A stretch of DNA of 38,095 bases from CAYQOX01 sp964419335 (GCA_964419335.1 CAYQOX010000043.1:1-38095), one strand, 5' to 3'; shown: positions 8,911-18,047, counted from the stretch's first letter. Translations and numbers: made by a program. Notes: generated from the sequence alone by a model not told the origin.

Positions 8911-11466
8911 ATGGTTGTGTTGGAAGAACTAAACGACTTGCGTCAACGCGAGAAATGGCAAGAAATCAAAGAAAAAATCGAAGAACATTTCAATTCCAAT
9001 CAACAAGACGACCCCTATATCCTCCGAGCTTATACTCAGGCACTCGAAAAACTCAACGAAAAAAATGAAATATACGAAGGCGCGTTAAACCGTATGCTGG
9101 AACTCAAAGACCGCCTGAGTGATACCGCCCTTCGATTAGCCAAGTATTACCTCGAAAACAATGAAAAAGAACAAGCCATCCGCCATTATGAAATCGCCCT
9201 GGAAGCCGCCATTAATGAACGACACTATGATCAAGTCGATACGATTTGGATGGAACTCATCGAAATCGCCCCTAAAAATTTAATCTTCTACCATCAAATG
9301 GCGCAAAAACTAGCAGAGCATCATCACCACCAACGCGCTGCTATGCTCCTACAAATGCTCCTCCCAGTCTACGAAACTCCCGGCTATGCAGAACAACACT
9401 TCAATCTACTCAAGACCATTATTCATTACACGCCCGAAGATAACAACTTACGCGAACCTTTAATTGAGTGTGTACGCGAACTCCATCCCGATAATTCCCA
9501 CATCGAAGACATCATCAAAGAAACCAAAGCCACAGGAGATCGTCCCTTGCTGGAACTGGTCCAGGAGTTGGAAATCTTCTCCCGCTTTATGCCGGACAAC
9601 TACGTACGCCATCCTGATTGGGGCGTCGGCCGGGTGAAAGAGTTAGATACCAATAATAAACGAGTCATGATCAATTTCCAACGCAAGCGCAATCATAAAA
9701 TGGATCTCGAATTAGCAGCCCATGCAGTGGAGAACCTAGCCGATGATGATTTCCGCGTTCTCAAAGTAGTCAACCGCGATCGCATCAACCAAATGATCGA
9801 AGAAGAACCAATCGAATTAATCAAACTGATGCTTCGTAGCTTTGGCGGCTCCCTCACGGCCAAAGAAATCAAAGAACTTCTGGTTCCCCATTGTTTGCCC
9901 TCCCGGAAATGGTCATCCTGGTGGTCTTCCACCAATTCCTCGTTAAGAAAAGATTCCTACATCTCTGTCTCTTCCGGCTCCAACAAACGTTACACCCTGA
10001 GAGAAGAAGCGGCCAGCGATGAAGATGAATTAACCGCCCGCTTCGATAGAACCCGCGCCCCGCATGCCAAAGTGGACTTAATTTACGAATATTTGCGCAC
10101 CACAAAACGCGAGGAACTTCACGATCACGTAATTCAACATTTCTCGAAAAAAATACACTCCCTCGCACCACGACGCCCCAGTTTGGCTGAACGTGCCGAA
10201 CTGTGGTTCACCAATGAGGACTTAAAGAGTTATTGCCAAGAAATACAATCCCTCCCGGAAGACATTCTCATCGAAACACTCAAAGATCCCGACAAAGCCG
10301 AGCGTAATCTTCAAAATTTACGTTTTAAAACCCACCAAATGCGTTATGCCGAACGCTTGAAAGAGTTTCATCCGGAATTATGGGCTAAAGAATTTCGCGA
10401 TTTATTGCTCGAACCCAATGTCATGGTACGTGATGGTTTGGCCGAACACCTTGTAAAAGAAGAGCATGAGCCCTATTTGCATGAGGTCATCGATATCACT
10501 TTAAATGATTTCCGCAAATATCCGCATACCTTCATTTGGTTTGCTGGAATTCATTTACAAGGAAAAGTAAATTGGTTGGAAGAGAAAATCTCAAAAATCG
10601 TGGTGATTGAACGCCTCTTGCTTTTAGTAGACTTTTTAACGAGCCAAGCCAAACGCCGTGAAAAAGATGAAGCCTCCTGGCTGCGAAGCGTAGCCGCGGA
10701 CGCAAGAGAAATTATCCGCAAAGGACGTTACCAATACATCAAAGAAAACTTGGATGATGCCAACGAAACTCTAGCCCAATCGATTTACCGCCGGGCTCAA
10801 GCCAACGAAGGTCTGGATCAATCAACCTCGATCGATTTAACCACCATTATCCGCGCCAAATTCCCGACCCTCTTCCAGCAATCCACCCAAGAAGAATCTT
10901 CTCTTCCTGAAGGCCTCTATTGCCTAAAAGAATCGCTGGAAGAAAAGAAAATCCTGCTGAAACGTTTGGTCGAAGAAGAACTCCCAGCAGTGGTACGCGA
11001 AATCGAAACCGCTCGTGGGCATGGCGATCTTCGTGAAAATGCCGAATATCACGCGGCTAAAGATAAACAGAAATTATTAGCCTCACAAACAGCGGAACTA
11101 CAAGAACAATTGCAAACCGCTCAAGCCCTCGATCCTGCAAATATCGAAACCGATCGAGTGGGTTTTGGCACTTTGATCAAACTCTCTCCTACGGGCTCCG
11201 ATACTCTGGAAGAGTACATCATTCTCGGCCCCTGGGAATCCGATCCCGATAACAACATTCACTCCTACCAAGCCCCCTTTGCCCGTTCCTTTATGGGTAA
11301 ACAGGTAGGCGATATTGTGGATGTCGAACTTCCCATGCACACCGGGAAATATGAAATTGCTTCCATCGAACCCATCCCTCAAGACATTATTAATAAAGTG
11401 ATCGAACGTATGAAGAAAGAAGACGAAATTATCGAACCCATTTACTCCGAAGTCTCAGGCGGGTAA
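8911..11466 (+). CDS. greA: Giant GreA-family transcript-cleavage factor with TPR-like and Tudor/CarD-like extension
   Basis: 851 residues, against about 158 for standard GreA. The last 190 residues are a complete GreA: a coiled coil with the tip motif GHGDLRENAEYHAAK (acidic D706 and E709 that position catalytic magnesium in the RNA polymerase secondary channel) and the FKBP-like C-terminal domain (VGFGTLIKL..., GKQVGDIVDVELP). The N-terminal 200 residues are helical repeats of TPR type. Around residues 223-285 NYVRHPDWGVGRVKEL followed by beta strands resembles CarD/RID or UvrD-Tudor RNA-polymerase-binding modules. A tryptophan-rich KWSSWWSS patch near 333 starts a further helical region. 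Chlamydiae and some other groups also carry long GreA proteins. Start supported by AAGGTGAG 6 nt before ATG. Role: rescue of backtracked polymerase, with extra polymerase contacts inferred. Confidence 0.8.
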   Translation: MVVLEELNDLRQREKWQEIKEKIEEHFNSNQQDDPYILRAYTQALEKLNEKNEIYEGALNRMLELKDRLSDTALRLAKYYLENNEKEQAIRHYEIALEAAINERHYDQVDTIWMELIEIAPKNLIFYHQMAQKLAEHHHHQRAAMLLQMLLPVYETPGYAEQHFNLLKTIIHYTPEDNNLREPLIECVRELHPDNSHIEDIIKETKATGDRPLLELVQELEIFSRFMPDNYVRHPDWGVGRVKELDTNNKRVMINFQRKRNHKMDLELAAHAVENLADDDFRVLKVVNRDRINQMIEEEPIELIKLMLRSFGGSLTAKEIKELLVPHCLPSRKWSSWWSSTNSSLRKDSYISVSSGSNKRYTLREEAASDEDELTARFDRTRAPHAKVDLIYEYLRTTKREELHDHVIQHFSKKIHSLAPRRPSLAERAELWFTNEDLKSYCQEIQSLPEDILIETLKDPDKAERNLQNLRFKTHQMRYAERLKEFHPELWAKEFRDLLLEPNVMVRDGLAEHLVKEEHEPYLHEVIDITLNDFRKYPHTFIWFAGIHLQGKVNWLEEKISKIVVIERLLLLVDFLTSQAKRREKDEASWLRSVAADAREIIRKGRYQYIKENLDDANETLAQSIYRRAQANEGLDQSTSIDLTTIIRAKFPTLFQQSTQEESSLPEGLYCLKESLEEKKILLKRLVEEELPAVVREIETARGHGDLRENAEYHAAKDKQKLLASQTAELQEQLQTAQALDPANIETDRVGFGTLIKLSPTGSDTLEEYIILGPWESDPDNNIHSYQAPFARSFMGKQVGDIVDVELPMHTGKYEIASIEPIPQDIINKVIERMKKEDEIIEPIYSEVSGG

Positions 11467-11525
11467 ATCAAATCGAATCTATTCATGAAATCTTAACAAA
11501 TTGAAGCAACTTCAAATCACATGTC

Positions 11526-11553
11526 GTTACATTGCATTCAAACTTTTTATACT
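11526..11553 (+). promoter_or_regulatory. Candidate promoter for arsM
   Basis: GTTACA (11526-11531), a 16-nt spacer and TATACT (11548-11553) about 100 nt before the start of the methyltransferase, in a very AT-rich stretch. A short repeat TTGAAG-CAA-CTTCAA lies just upstream near 11501-11515 and could be an operator. The call is by eye against the sigma70 consensus. Confidence 0.3.
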
Positions 11554-11650
11554 TTATCCTTTTATTTTTTTATAAAATTTCTCATTTTTCTTCCTCTTTG
11601 ATATAGTAAAAAATAGAAACAGAAAACCTTAAGGGGATAGAAAAGGAATC

Positions 11651-12511
11651 ATGATGAATTCAACCACACAAAATCATCAAGAAAAAGTGCGAAATACAGT
11701 GCGTGAGGGCTACAAGAATATCGCCCAGAGCCAAGAATCCTCCTCTTGTTGTGCTCCCTCTTCCTGCTGCGGTCCCGATATTGCCGATGCAGCAACCCAT
11801 CTAACCCAGGCCATTGGCTACGAACTCAGCGATCTGGAAACCTTGCCCGAAGGAGCCAACATGGGATTGTCGTGCGGAAATCCTTTCGCCCTGGCCTCGC
11901 TTCAACCCGGGGAAATCGTGGTGGATTTGGGCAGCGGCGGCGGTTTTGATGCCTTCATTGCGGGGCGAAAAGTGGGAGAACATGGACGCGTCATCGGGGT
12001 CGACATGACCCCTGAGATGCTCAGCAAAGCCCGCAATAACATCCTATCCTATGAAGAACAAACGAGCCTACGAAATGTGGAATTTCGTCTGGGCGAAATC
12101 GAACACCTACCTCTAGCCGATAATAGCGCGGATGTTGTTATTTCCAACTGTGTCATCAATCTCTCACCGGACAAGCCGCAAGTCTGGCGAGAAATCTTTC
12201 GCATCCTGAAACCCGGCGGACGGGTCGCCGTTTCCGACATTGCCTTATTCCAAGAATTACCGCAGTCAATCCGCTCCAAGGCCGAGGCTTTAATCGGATG
12301 CATTGCCGGCGCTCTCCCCATCGAAGACACCAAGCAAATCGCCGAAAAAATTGGCTTCAAAGAAATTCAAGTTGAAACAAAATCAGACTACACAGAAGCC
12401 ATGACCCATAGTAAAGACCCACTTTTCATAGAAATACAAAAAGCCTTACCCGAAAATAAAACAATCCATGATTATGTAACCAGCATGCTTTTTTATGCCA
12501 AGAAACCTTGA
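11651..12511 (+). CDS. arsM: Arsenite S-adenosylmethionine methyltransferase ArsM
   Basis: 286 residues, typical bacterial ArsM length. The SAM-binding motif VVDLGSGGGFDAFIAG is at about 89-105, with the acidic GVDMT end of strand 2. All conserved arsenic-site cysteines are present: the N-terminal SSCCAPSSCC cluster (C33, C34, C39, C40), C75 in GLSCGNP, C167 in SNCVINLSPDK and C217 in ALIGCIAGAL. The enzyme successively methylates arsenite, giving mono-, di- and volatile trimethyl forms, in the cytoplasm. Start: ATG at 11651, or the adjacent ATG at 11654; AAGGAATC precedes both. No arsR, arsB or arsC is next to it, so it appears to be a stand-alone detoxification gene with its own promoter. 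It converges on the following gene with 31 nt between. Confidence 0.92.
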   Translation: MMNSTTQNHQEKVRNTVREGYKNIAQSQESSSCCAPSSCCGPDIADAATHLTQAIGYELSDLETLPEGANMGLSCGNPFALASLQPGEIVVDLGSGGGFDAFIAGRKVGEHGRVIGVDMTPEMLSKARNNILSYEEQTSLRNVEFRLGEIEHLPLADNSADVVISNCVINLSPDKPQVWREIFRILKPGGRVAVSDIALFQELPQSIRSKAEALIGCIAGALPIEDTKQIAEKIGFKEIQVETKSDYTEAMTHSKDPLFIEIQKALPENKTIHDYVTSMLFYAKKP

Positions 12512-12542
12512 AGAGGGAGCTCCTTTCCGCCTTTTCCTCTTC
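12510..12542. terminator. Possible weak bidirectional terminator between convergent genes
   Basis: GAAGAGG at 12510-12516 is complementary to CCTCTTC at 12536-12542, bracketing a 19-nt loop with a GGAGCTCC palindrome. It fills the gap between two convergent stop codons, where terminators are expected, but the stem is short and no strong T-run follows on either strand. Confidence 0.3.
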
Positions 12543-13484
12543 TTACCCGCTTCCTGGAGAAGCCTGAAGGAAACGGTTTACGGGGTAAAACCATAATTCT
12601 CCATCTTCATTTCCAACCACAATCTCTCCCCCATCGAAACAGATGGCCTCGCATTGATCGAAATCAATTTCTACTAAGATAGGCTCATAAGCGAGGACAT
12701 CACTTTCTTCATGGATAGGGAAAAAGATGATATCGTCATAGGTGAGCAAGACAATCGTATTGAAAGCGAGCGAATAAGCCGCATCGGTCACTTCACTATT
12801 CAGGTCCAATTCCCCAACCAACCCCGCTTCAAGCATTTGCCCCTCTTCAAGTTCATCAATGCGAAAGATTCGAGCGGGCTCATTGAAAGGCTCTACCTTG
12901 CTCACGATAAACAATTTGTCTCGAAAGAAGAACATGGCTTCACAATTATGAGATCGCCCATCCGAAAAATGGAATCTATATTCCACGATCTCTTCATCAT
13001 CCACTTCATAGACTTCTTCATCCGGTTCGGGACATTTATAAATCGAATAAAATTTCCTTACGTAATCATTATCCCCGATGTCTCCAATGTAGAGATTGCC
13101 CGAACGATCTCGGGTAATCGCTTCCCAATCGATGTTCTCCGTCCCATCGAGTTCAACGATTTGCAATATTTCGCCCTCGCGATTAAAACGATAAATTTCT
13201 TCATCATTGCCTCGATCACTTAATCCCCAGTATTCATGCGTACGATGAGCAGGAATAATCCCCGATAATTCGCGAATCACCCGTGTATCCACGAACGCCA
13301 TAGGGGGCTCATCCAAATCATCTCCGTCATAATTTGAGATATATCTAGTATTTACCTTGTCTGAATCATCTTCAGTCTCGGGATTCGATAATTGAGCCCC
13401 GGGATAGTCTGTACATGCGGATACCAAAGTCCCCAGTGCGATAAAATGAATCATGAATACCTGAAACACGTTTCTCTCCCTCAT
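12543..13484 (-). CDS. Probable lipoprotein with beta-propeller-like repeats
   Basis: 313 residues. The N-terminus has a hydrophobic stretch ending VSAC, a plausible lipobox with the lipidated cysteine at residue 24, followed by an acidic linker, so the protein is likely anchored outside the cytoplasm. The remainder has short beta-rich repeats of propeller type: REGEILQIVELDG, IDWEAITRDRSGNLYIGDIG and ICFDGGEIVVGNEDGELWFY. The WEAI...LYIGDIGDN pattern matches uncharacterised propeller proteins of bacteria annotated as SdiA-regulated or NHL-like; I cannot assign an activity. No aspartate-rich FG-GAP loops of the kind seen at 3242-4675. Start: ATG at 13482-13484 lacks a clear ribosome binding site; an internal ATG at 13454 is possible but would shorten the signal region. 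Divergent from the nusA operon. Confidence 0.55.
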   Translation of the reverse strand: MRERNVFQVFMIHFIALGTLVSACTDYPGAQLSNPETEDDSDKVNTRYISNYDGDDLDEPPMAFVDTRVIRELSGIIPAHRTHEYWGLSDRGNDEEIYRFNREGEILQIVELDGTENIDWEAITRDRSGNLYIGDIGDNDYVRKFYSIYKCPEPDEEVYEVDDEEIVEYRFHFSDGRSHNCEAMFFFRDKLFIVSKVEPFNEPARIFRIDELEEGQMLEAGLVGELDLNSEVTDAAYSLAFNTIVLLTYDDIIFFPIHEESDVLAYEPILVEIDFDQCEAICFDGGEIVVGNEDGELWFYPVNRFLQASPGSG

Positions 13485-13557
13485 TTTTTCAAAGTTCTAT
13501 TGCTTGGTAAAAACCCTTTCCAAACCCCTGTAAAATAGAATATAATCATAAATCCAC

Positions 13558-13585
13558 TTGTAAAAAACGTTCGCATGGGTATAAT
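13558..13585 (+). promoter_or_regulatory. Sigma70-type promoter of the nusA operon
   Basis: TTGTAA (13558-13563), a 16-nt spacer and a perfect TATAAT (13580-13585). The expected start of transcription is near 13592, exactly where a terminator-like hairpin begins. A second TATAAT at 13541-13546 has a weaker partner. This is the best-matching promoter in the window by eye. Confidence 0.55.
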
Positions 13586-13591
13586 GTAACT

Positions 13592-13620
13592 AAAAGGTGG
13601 GGAACCTCCCCGCCTTTTTT
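13592..13620 (+). terminator. Terminator-like hairpin at the 5' end of the nusA leader
   Basis: A 12-bp stem with one G-U pair (13592-13603 with 13107+500 = 13607-13618) closes a 3-nt loop ACC; the GC-rich core GGGGA/TCCCC is followed by a run of six T residues ending at 13620. No plus-strand gene lies between the divergent lipoprotein gene and this hairpin, so it cannot simply end a preceding gene. Its position just after the promoter suggests an attenuator for nusA. It could also block antisense transcription, since four T residues follow on the minus strand. Confidence 0.6.
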
Positions 13621-13643
13621 ACGTCAGGAGAGATTGTATAGAC

Positions 13644-13681
13644 GTGAACGACGGTTTTTTTCATAAAAAAATCCGTGTCAC
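13644..13681 (+). promoter_or_regulatory. Second stem-loop in the nusA leader
   Basis: GTGA and ACGG followed by seven T residues (13644-13661) pair with seven A residues, CCGT and TCAC (13665-13681), with small bulges and a CAT loop. It ends about 9 nt before the GGAG (13690-13693) that is the only Shine-Dalgarno-like sequence for nusA, so folding could affect translation. Role inferred only. Confidence 0.4.
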
Positions 13682-13705
13682 GATTTTACGGAGTGTACGT
13701 AACTC

Positions 13706-15124
13706 ATGTCAAAAGAAGTACTCGACATCCTTAAACGTATCAGTATGGAACGGAATATTCCGCTCGAGACCCTAACCAATGCGCTAGAATCCGCCCTGAT
13801 CTCTGCGTCTAAAAAAATGCTCCCGCCCGAAGTGGATGTCGTCGAAGCAGAACTCGATCGGGAATCCGGGGAGTTTCGCATTTATGCGAATATGCAAGTC
13901 GCTGAAGAGGTCGAAGATGAAAATACCCAAATTTCCCTAGAAGAGGCACGTGAATACGTAGAAGATGTCCAGCCCGGGGAAGAACTCGTCATCGACGTCA
14001 CCCCTGAAGACTTTGGCCGTATTGCCGCCCAAAGCGCGAAACAGGTGATTACACAACGTATTCGCGAAGCCGAACGCGAAGTGATCTATGATAAATATAA
14101 AAATCGTACCGGCGATCTCGTGGTGGGAACCGTCCAACGCTATGAAAAAGGTAACCTGATCGTCGATCTTGGCAACGCTGAAGCCGTACTCCCCAACCGG
14201 GAACATCCTCCCGGGGAACGATACCGCTACGGAGATCGGGTTAAAGCCATTATCACTAAAATTGAAAAATCTTCTAAAGATGCGCAGATTATTCTCTCCC
14301 GTAATACACCCGATCTGGTACTGACACTGTTCGAACAAGAAGTGGCTGAAATTCGCGATGGTATCGTCTCCATCCGGCTGGTAGCACGCGAAGCCGGGAA
14401 ACGCAGCAAAATTGCGGTTCTCTCTTCGGATAACGATGTCGATCCCGTCGGCGCATGCGTTGGCATGAAAGGGTCACGCGTGCAAATGGTGGTTCAAGAA
14501 CTCCGAGGAGAACGAATCGATATTATCGAATATAGCGATGACAAAAAACGCTTCGTGCAAAACTCACTTAAACCGGCCAATATCGAAAACGTTTATCTCG
14601 ACGAAGAAAATCAACGCGCTTTGCTTATTGTTCGCGATGAAGAACTCGCTCTGGCAATTGGAAAAAATGGCCTCAACGCTAAATTGGCTTCCGAACTCAC
14701 CGGGATTCAAATCGACATCATTTCTGAATCCCAACTTGAACAACGCGAAACCGAAGCCAAAGAAGAATTGCTGAATCTCCCCTCCATAAACGAAGAACTT
14801 ATCGATGCCTTAATGGTACGTGGAATTTTTAATTTAGATGATATACTAGAAACGGGTGTTGAAGGACTTGCTAAAATTGAATTCATCGATAAACCTTTAG
14901 CCGAAAAAATAATTCAAGAAGCTTTTGATTTTCTCGGCCAAAAAGTCGATGACGAAGAAGAGAGAGGAGAAGAAACTTCTGATTCATCCGCTACCCTTGA
15001 TGAAACCGCTGAACCCAAAGAAGAGAATACTGAAGAAACATTACCTGCAGTCGAAGAAGAAACAACACTCGAATCTCAGGAGGGAGAGAAATCACAAGAA
15101 AAAAATCCAACCATCTCTTCTTAA
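13706..15124 (+). CDS. nusA: Transcription termination/antitermination factor NusA
   Basis: 472 residues with the full NusA order: N-terminal RNA-polymerase-binding domain (1-125), S1 domain (about 134-200, GDLVVGTVQRYEKGNLIVDLG), KH1 (about 247-275, GACVGMKGSRVQMVVQELRG), KH2 (about 312-340, LALAIGKNGLNAKLASE), then a helix-hairpin-helix repeat (350-410) and a glutamate-rich tail of about 60 residues. NusA modulates pausing, intrinsic termination and antitermination. The acidic tail replaces the two longer AR repeats of E. coli NusA (495 residues). It starts the nusA-infB-ylxP-rbfA-truB-rpsO-pnp cluster. RimP, which usually precedes nusA, is absent here; the upstream gene is divergent. Start ATG at 13706 matches the family N-terminus; the GGAG lies 12 nt upstream, rather far. 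The structured leader suggests self-regulation. Confidence 0.95.
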   Translation: MSKEVLDILKRISMERNIPLETLTNALESALISASKKMLPPEVDVVEAELDRESGEFRIYANMQVAEEVEDENTQISLEEAREYVEDVQPGEELVIDVTPEDFGRIAAQSAKQVITQRIREAEREVIYDKYKNRTGDLVVGTVQRYEKGNLIVDLGNAEAVLPNREHPPGERYRYGDRVKAIITKIEKSSKDAQIILSRNTPDLVLTLFEQEVAEIRDGIVSIRLVAREAGKRSKIAVLSSDNDVDPVGACVGMKGSRVQMVVQELRGERIDIIEYSDDKKRFVQNSLKPANIENVYLDEENQRALLIVRDEELALAIGKNGLNAKLASELTGIQIDIISESQLEQRETEAKEELLNLPSINEELIDALMVRGIFNLDDILETGVEGLAKIEFIDKPLAEKIIQEAFDFLGQKVDDEEERGEETSDSSATLDETAEPKEENTEETLPAVEEETTLESQEGEKSQEKNPTISS

Positions 15125-15249
15125 ATTCGAATTAGCAATTATCCTTATAAATAGATTTATTCGCGTTTTCCTTTCTCTTGCCGCGGAGACGATCGTCTCA
15201 AAAAGAAGAAAAAAATTGATCGTTAATGGGAGACAGGCATATTAGTCGT

Positions 15250-17979
15250 ATGAGAATCAATCAAATATCTCGAAAATACGGGTTAGATAACAAGTCAATT
15301 CTTGAATATCTTGAATCGATTGGAGTGCATGGAAAAAGCCATAGTTCTTCCTTGGATGATGGCACCATTGAACTTCTTCTCGGCCATTTTAACAAGCTCG
15401 ACACCGAGAAAAAAGAAGAAACCGCCACCAAACAAAAGAAGAAATTTGCCCGTATTCGACGACCCAAAGGCTGGAAACCGCAGAAAAAAGAACCACCAGC
15501 CACTCTTCCTCCATCTCAAGAAACAGCCCCTCCTGTAGCGGAACAACAAGTACAGCCTCCTTCATCCACGGCGAAGTTAGAAACACCCCCCCAAGAGGAA
15601 ACCAGCGTTCAAACACAACCTGAGGCAACAAAAGATACTGGGACTGAACAACCTGAAGCCGCGACAACGACCCCTGAACCTCAAACGACGAAACCTGAAA
15701 TTCCCCAAGAAGAGGATACCAAACCCACTCCTCCTGCCGAACCGAAAAAAGAAAAAGAAGCCAAGCCTGCTTCGAAGAAAAAAGTTGATTCACGAGAATC
15801 CAAAAAGGATTCCAAAACTCAACCGAAATCGAAAAGAGCACGGCCTAAATCTATTTCCCTGGAGAAAACCAAACAACCCGTGGGCGAACCGGAAATTATT
15901 ATCGAAACCTCAGCGAGCGATTTATCTCTTACGAAAGACTCAGCCGTCAAGGAAAAGGGAGTCAAACAAGAACCTGAAGCCCCTTCCAAACATGACCAAG
16001 ATGAAGCCATTCGGAGAGAAATCCAAAGACTGAAAGCGAAACAGAAACATCAGCAGGAGGGAGAAGAAGAAAAATCTTCTACCTCACCGAAGCGCACCCC
16101 GCATGCGATTCGCCGCAAAGATACCTCCAGCCGTAGCCGAGGCAAACGTGCCTGGAAACGGGAAAAACGTGAACGCCGTGAACAGCAAATCGCTGCAGAA
16201 GAACTAAAACGTAGAGAATCCAAAACCGTGCTAAAAGTTCATGAAGCTACAACCGTCGCCGACATTGCTGAAGGTTTAGGACTTTCTCCCAATGAGCTGA
16301 TTCAAAAATTAATCAGCCTGGGAGTCATGGCCTCCATCAACCAACAGCTGGACAAAGATACCATCCATATTCTTGCCGATGAATATGGCTTTCAAGTTGA
16401 AGAGGTTGATCTCTTCGACAGCGAAACCCTCTCCCATATCTGGGAAGACGATACGGATGAATCCCGTATGGTTACCCGCCCTCCCGTGGTCACGATCATG
16501 GGACACGTCGACCACGGAAAAACGAAACTGCTTGACGCCGTTCGAAGCACCGACGTCGTTTCCAGCGAAGCGGGTGGAATTACGCAGCATATCGGCGCCT
16601 ACTATGTCAAAACCGAGGGTGGAGACATTGTCTTCCTCGATACCCCCGGCCACGAAGCCTTCACCGCGATGCGCGCTCGGGGGGCTACCGTCACGGACAT
16701 TGTCATTCTAGTCGTCTCTGCCGCTGACGGAGTTATGCCCCAAACCGTGGAAGCCATTAACCACGCCAAAGCCGCCGGGGTTCCGATCTTGGTCGCCATT
16801 AATAAGATCGATATGGAAACCGCCAATATTGACCGGCTAAAACAACAATTGGCTGAAAGAGATTTACTCCCCGAAGATTGGGGCGGAAAAACGGTTATGG
16901 TTCCTATCTCCGCCAAACAACAAATCGGTATCGAGGATCTACTCGAAACCTTGCTCCTACAAGCAGAACTCATGGAACTTAAAGCCGATCCCGAATGCCG
17001 CGCCCGCGGAACGATTATCGAAAGCCGCCTAGAACAAGGGCGTGGATCTGTCGCTACAGTCCTGATTCAGCAGGGAACTCTGCGCATTGGTGAGCCCTTC
17101 GTCACTGGAATTTACTCCGGACGCGTACGAGCCATGGTCAACGATAAAGGTGAACCCATTGATGAAGCGGGGCCCGCTTATCCGGTCGAAATTGTGGGCA
17201 TGGAAGATGTCCCCAGCGCGGGCGATCCCTTCATGGTGGTTCCGGATGAAAGCCAAGCGAAACAAATCAGTGCCCGCCTCCAACAAATCCAGCGTGAACG
17301 TGAACTTAAACGTACAAAACATATTTCACTCGATGATCTCCACTCCATGATCGAAGAAGGTGAGATTAAAGAACTTCGTATTATCGTCAAAGGGGATGTA
17401 CAAGGTTCTGTCGGTGCAGTATGCCAGAGCTTAAACGAAATTGAGAGCGATAAAGTTCGCATCGAGATCATTCACAGCGGCGTTGGGGCAATCACGGAAA
17501 GTGATGTCATGCTCGCCTCCGCCTCCAACGCAATCATCATCGGCTTCAACGTTCGCCCCTATCCCCATGTGAGCGATACCGCCAAACGCGAACATGTGGA
17601 TATTCGTACCTATCGGGTCATCTACAATGCAATCCAGGATGTAAAACAAGCCATGACCGGCATGCTGGACAAAACCTATCGCGAAAAAGTCCTGGGACAC
17701 GGTGAAATTCGTGAAGTCTTTAAACTCTCCCGGGGCATCAGCATTGCGGGTTCTTATGTTCAAGATGGCCGCTTAATGCGAAACGCACCGGTTCGCCTCT
17801 TGCGCGATTCGGTGGTGATCCATGAAGGGAAATTATCTTCCTTAAAACGTTTTAAAGACGACGTGAAAGAAGTTCCCTCTGGGTATGAATGCGGGATCGG
17901 CCTTGAACAATGGAACGATATCCGCGTCGGGGACGTGGTCGAATGTTATGAACTTGAAGAAGTCGCCCCGGTTTTATAA
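15250..17979 (+). CDS. infB: Translation initiation factor IF-2
   Basis: About 909 residues. The N-terminus MRINQISRKYGLDNKSILEY is the classic IF2_N module, which is why I place the start at the ATG at 15250; an in-frame ATG at 15226 adds eight residues without a better ribosome binding site. Residues about 50-330 are a low-complexity linker rich in P, E, K, T and Q. A second IF2_N module follows, then the GTPase domain: G1 GHVDHGKT at 418-425, DTPGHE at 464, NKID at 518 and SAK. Domains II, III and the fMet-tRNA-binding C-terminal domain complete it. The protein binds initiator tRNA and joins the subunits. The spacer after nusA (15125-15249) has a GAGAC-GATC-GTCTC palindrome at 15186-15199 and a poor ribosome binding site. 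Confidence 0.97.
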   Translation: MRINQISRKYGLDNKSILEYLESIGVHGKSHSSSLDDGTIELLLGHFNKLDTEKKEETATKQKKKFARIRRPKGWKPQKKEPPATLPPSQETAPPVAEQQVQPPSSTAKLETPPQEETSVQTQPEATKDTGTEQPEAATTTPEPQTTKPEIPQEEDTKPTPPAEPKKEKEAKPASKKKVDSRESKKDSKTQPKSKRARPKSISLEKTKQPVGEPEIIIETSASDLSLTKDSAVKEKGVKQEPEAPSKHDQDEAIRREIQRLKAKQKHQQEGEEEKSSTSPKRTPHAIRRKDTSSRSRGKRAWKREKRERREQQIAAEELKRRESKTVLKVHEATTVADIAEGLGLSPNELIQKLISLGVMASINQQLDKDTIHILADEYGFQVEEVDLFDSETLSHIWEDDTDESRMVTRPPVVTIMGHVDHGKTKLLDAVRSTDVVSSEAGGITQHIGAYYVKTEGGDIVFLDTPGHEAFTAMRARGATVTDIVILVVSAADGVMPQTVEAINHAKAAGVPILVAINKIDMETANIDRLKQQLAERDLLPEDWGGKTVMVPISAKQQIGIEDLLETLLLQAELMELKADPECRARGTIIESRLEQGRGSVATVLIQQGTLRIGEPFVTGIYSGRVRAMVNDKGEPIDEAGPAYPVEIVGMEDVPSAGDPFMVVPDESQAKQISARLQQIQRERELKRTKHISLDDLHSMIEEGEIKELRIIVKGDVQGSVGAVCQSLNEIESDKVRIEIIHSGVGAITESDVMLASASNAIIIGFNVRPYPHVSDTAKREHVDIRTYRVIYNAIQDVKQAMTGMLDKTYREKVLGHGEIREVFKLSRGISIAGSYVQDGRLMRNAPVRLLRDSVVIHEGKLSSLKRFKDDVKEVPSGYECGIGLEQWNDIRVGDVVECYELEEVAPVL

Positions 17980-17996
17980 TATTTTTTGTAATCGTC

Positions 17997-18032
17997 ACTC
18001 ATGAAATGAGTCAGTTCCTTCTCCGAAGGAAC
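17997..18032 (+). promoter_or_regulatory. Two tandem small hairpins in the infB-ylxP spacer
   Basis: ACTCAT-GAA-ATGAGT (17997-18011) and GTTCCTTC-TCC-GAAGGAAC (18014-18032), both perfect stems with 3-nt loops, end 15 nt before the DUF503 start. No T-run follows, so these are not ordinary terminators; they may be processing or mRNA-stability elements. Confidence 0.45.
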
Positions 18033-18047
18033 CCACGTGAGGTCACA

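Noticed and set aside
15186..15199. GAGAC-GATC-GTCTC palindrome between nusA and infB as a terminator
   Set aside because: The stem is short and followed by A-rich sequence, so it is noted only within the infB entry.
15400..16200. Proline-, lysine- and glutamate-rich repetitive coding region
   Set aside because: It is the normal flexible linker between the N-terminal modules and GTPase domain of IF-2, not a novel repeat.
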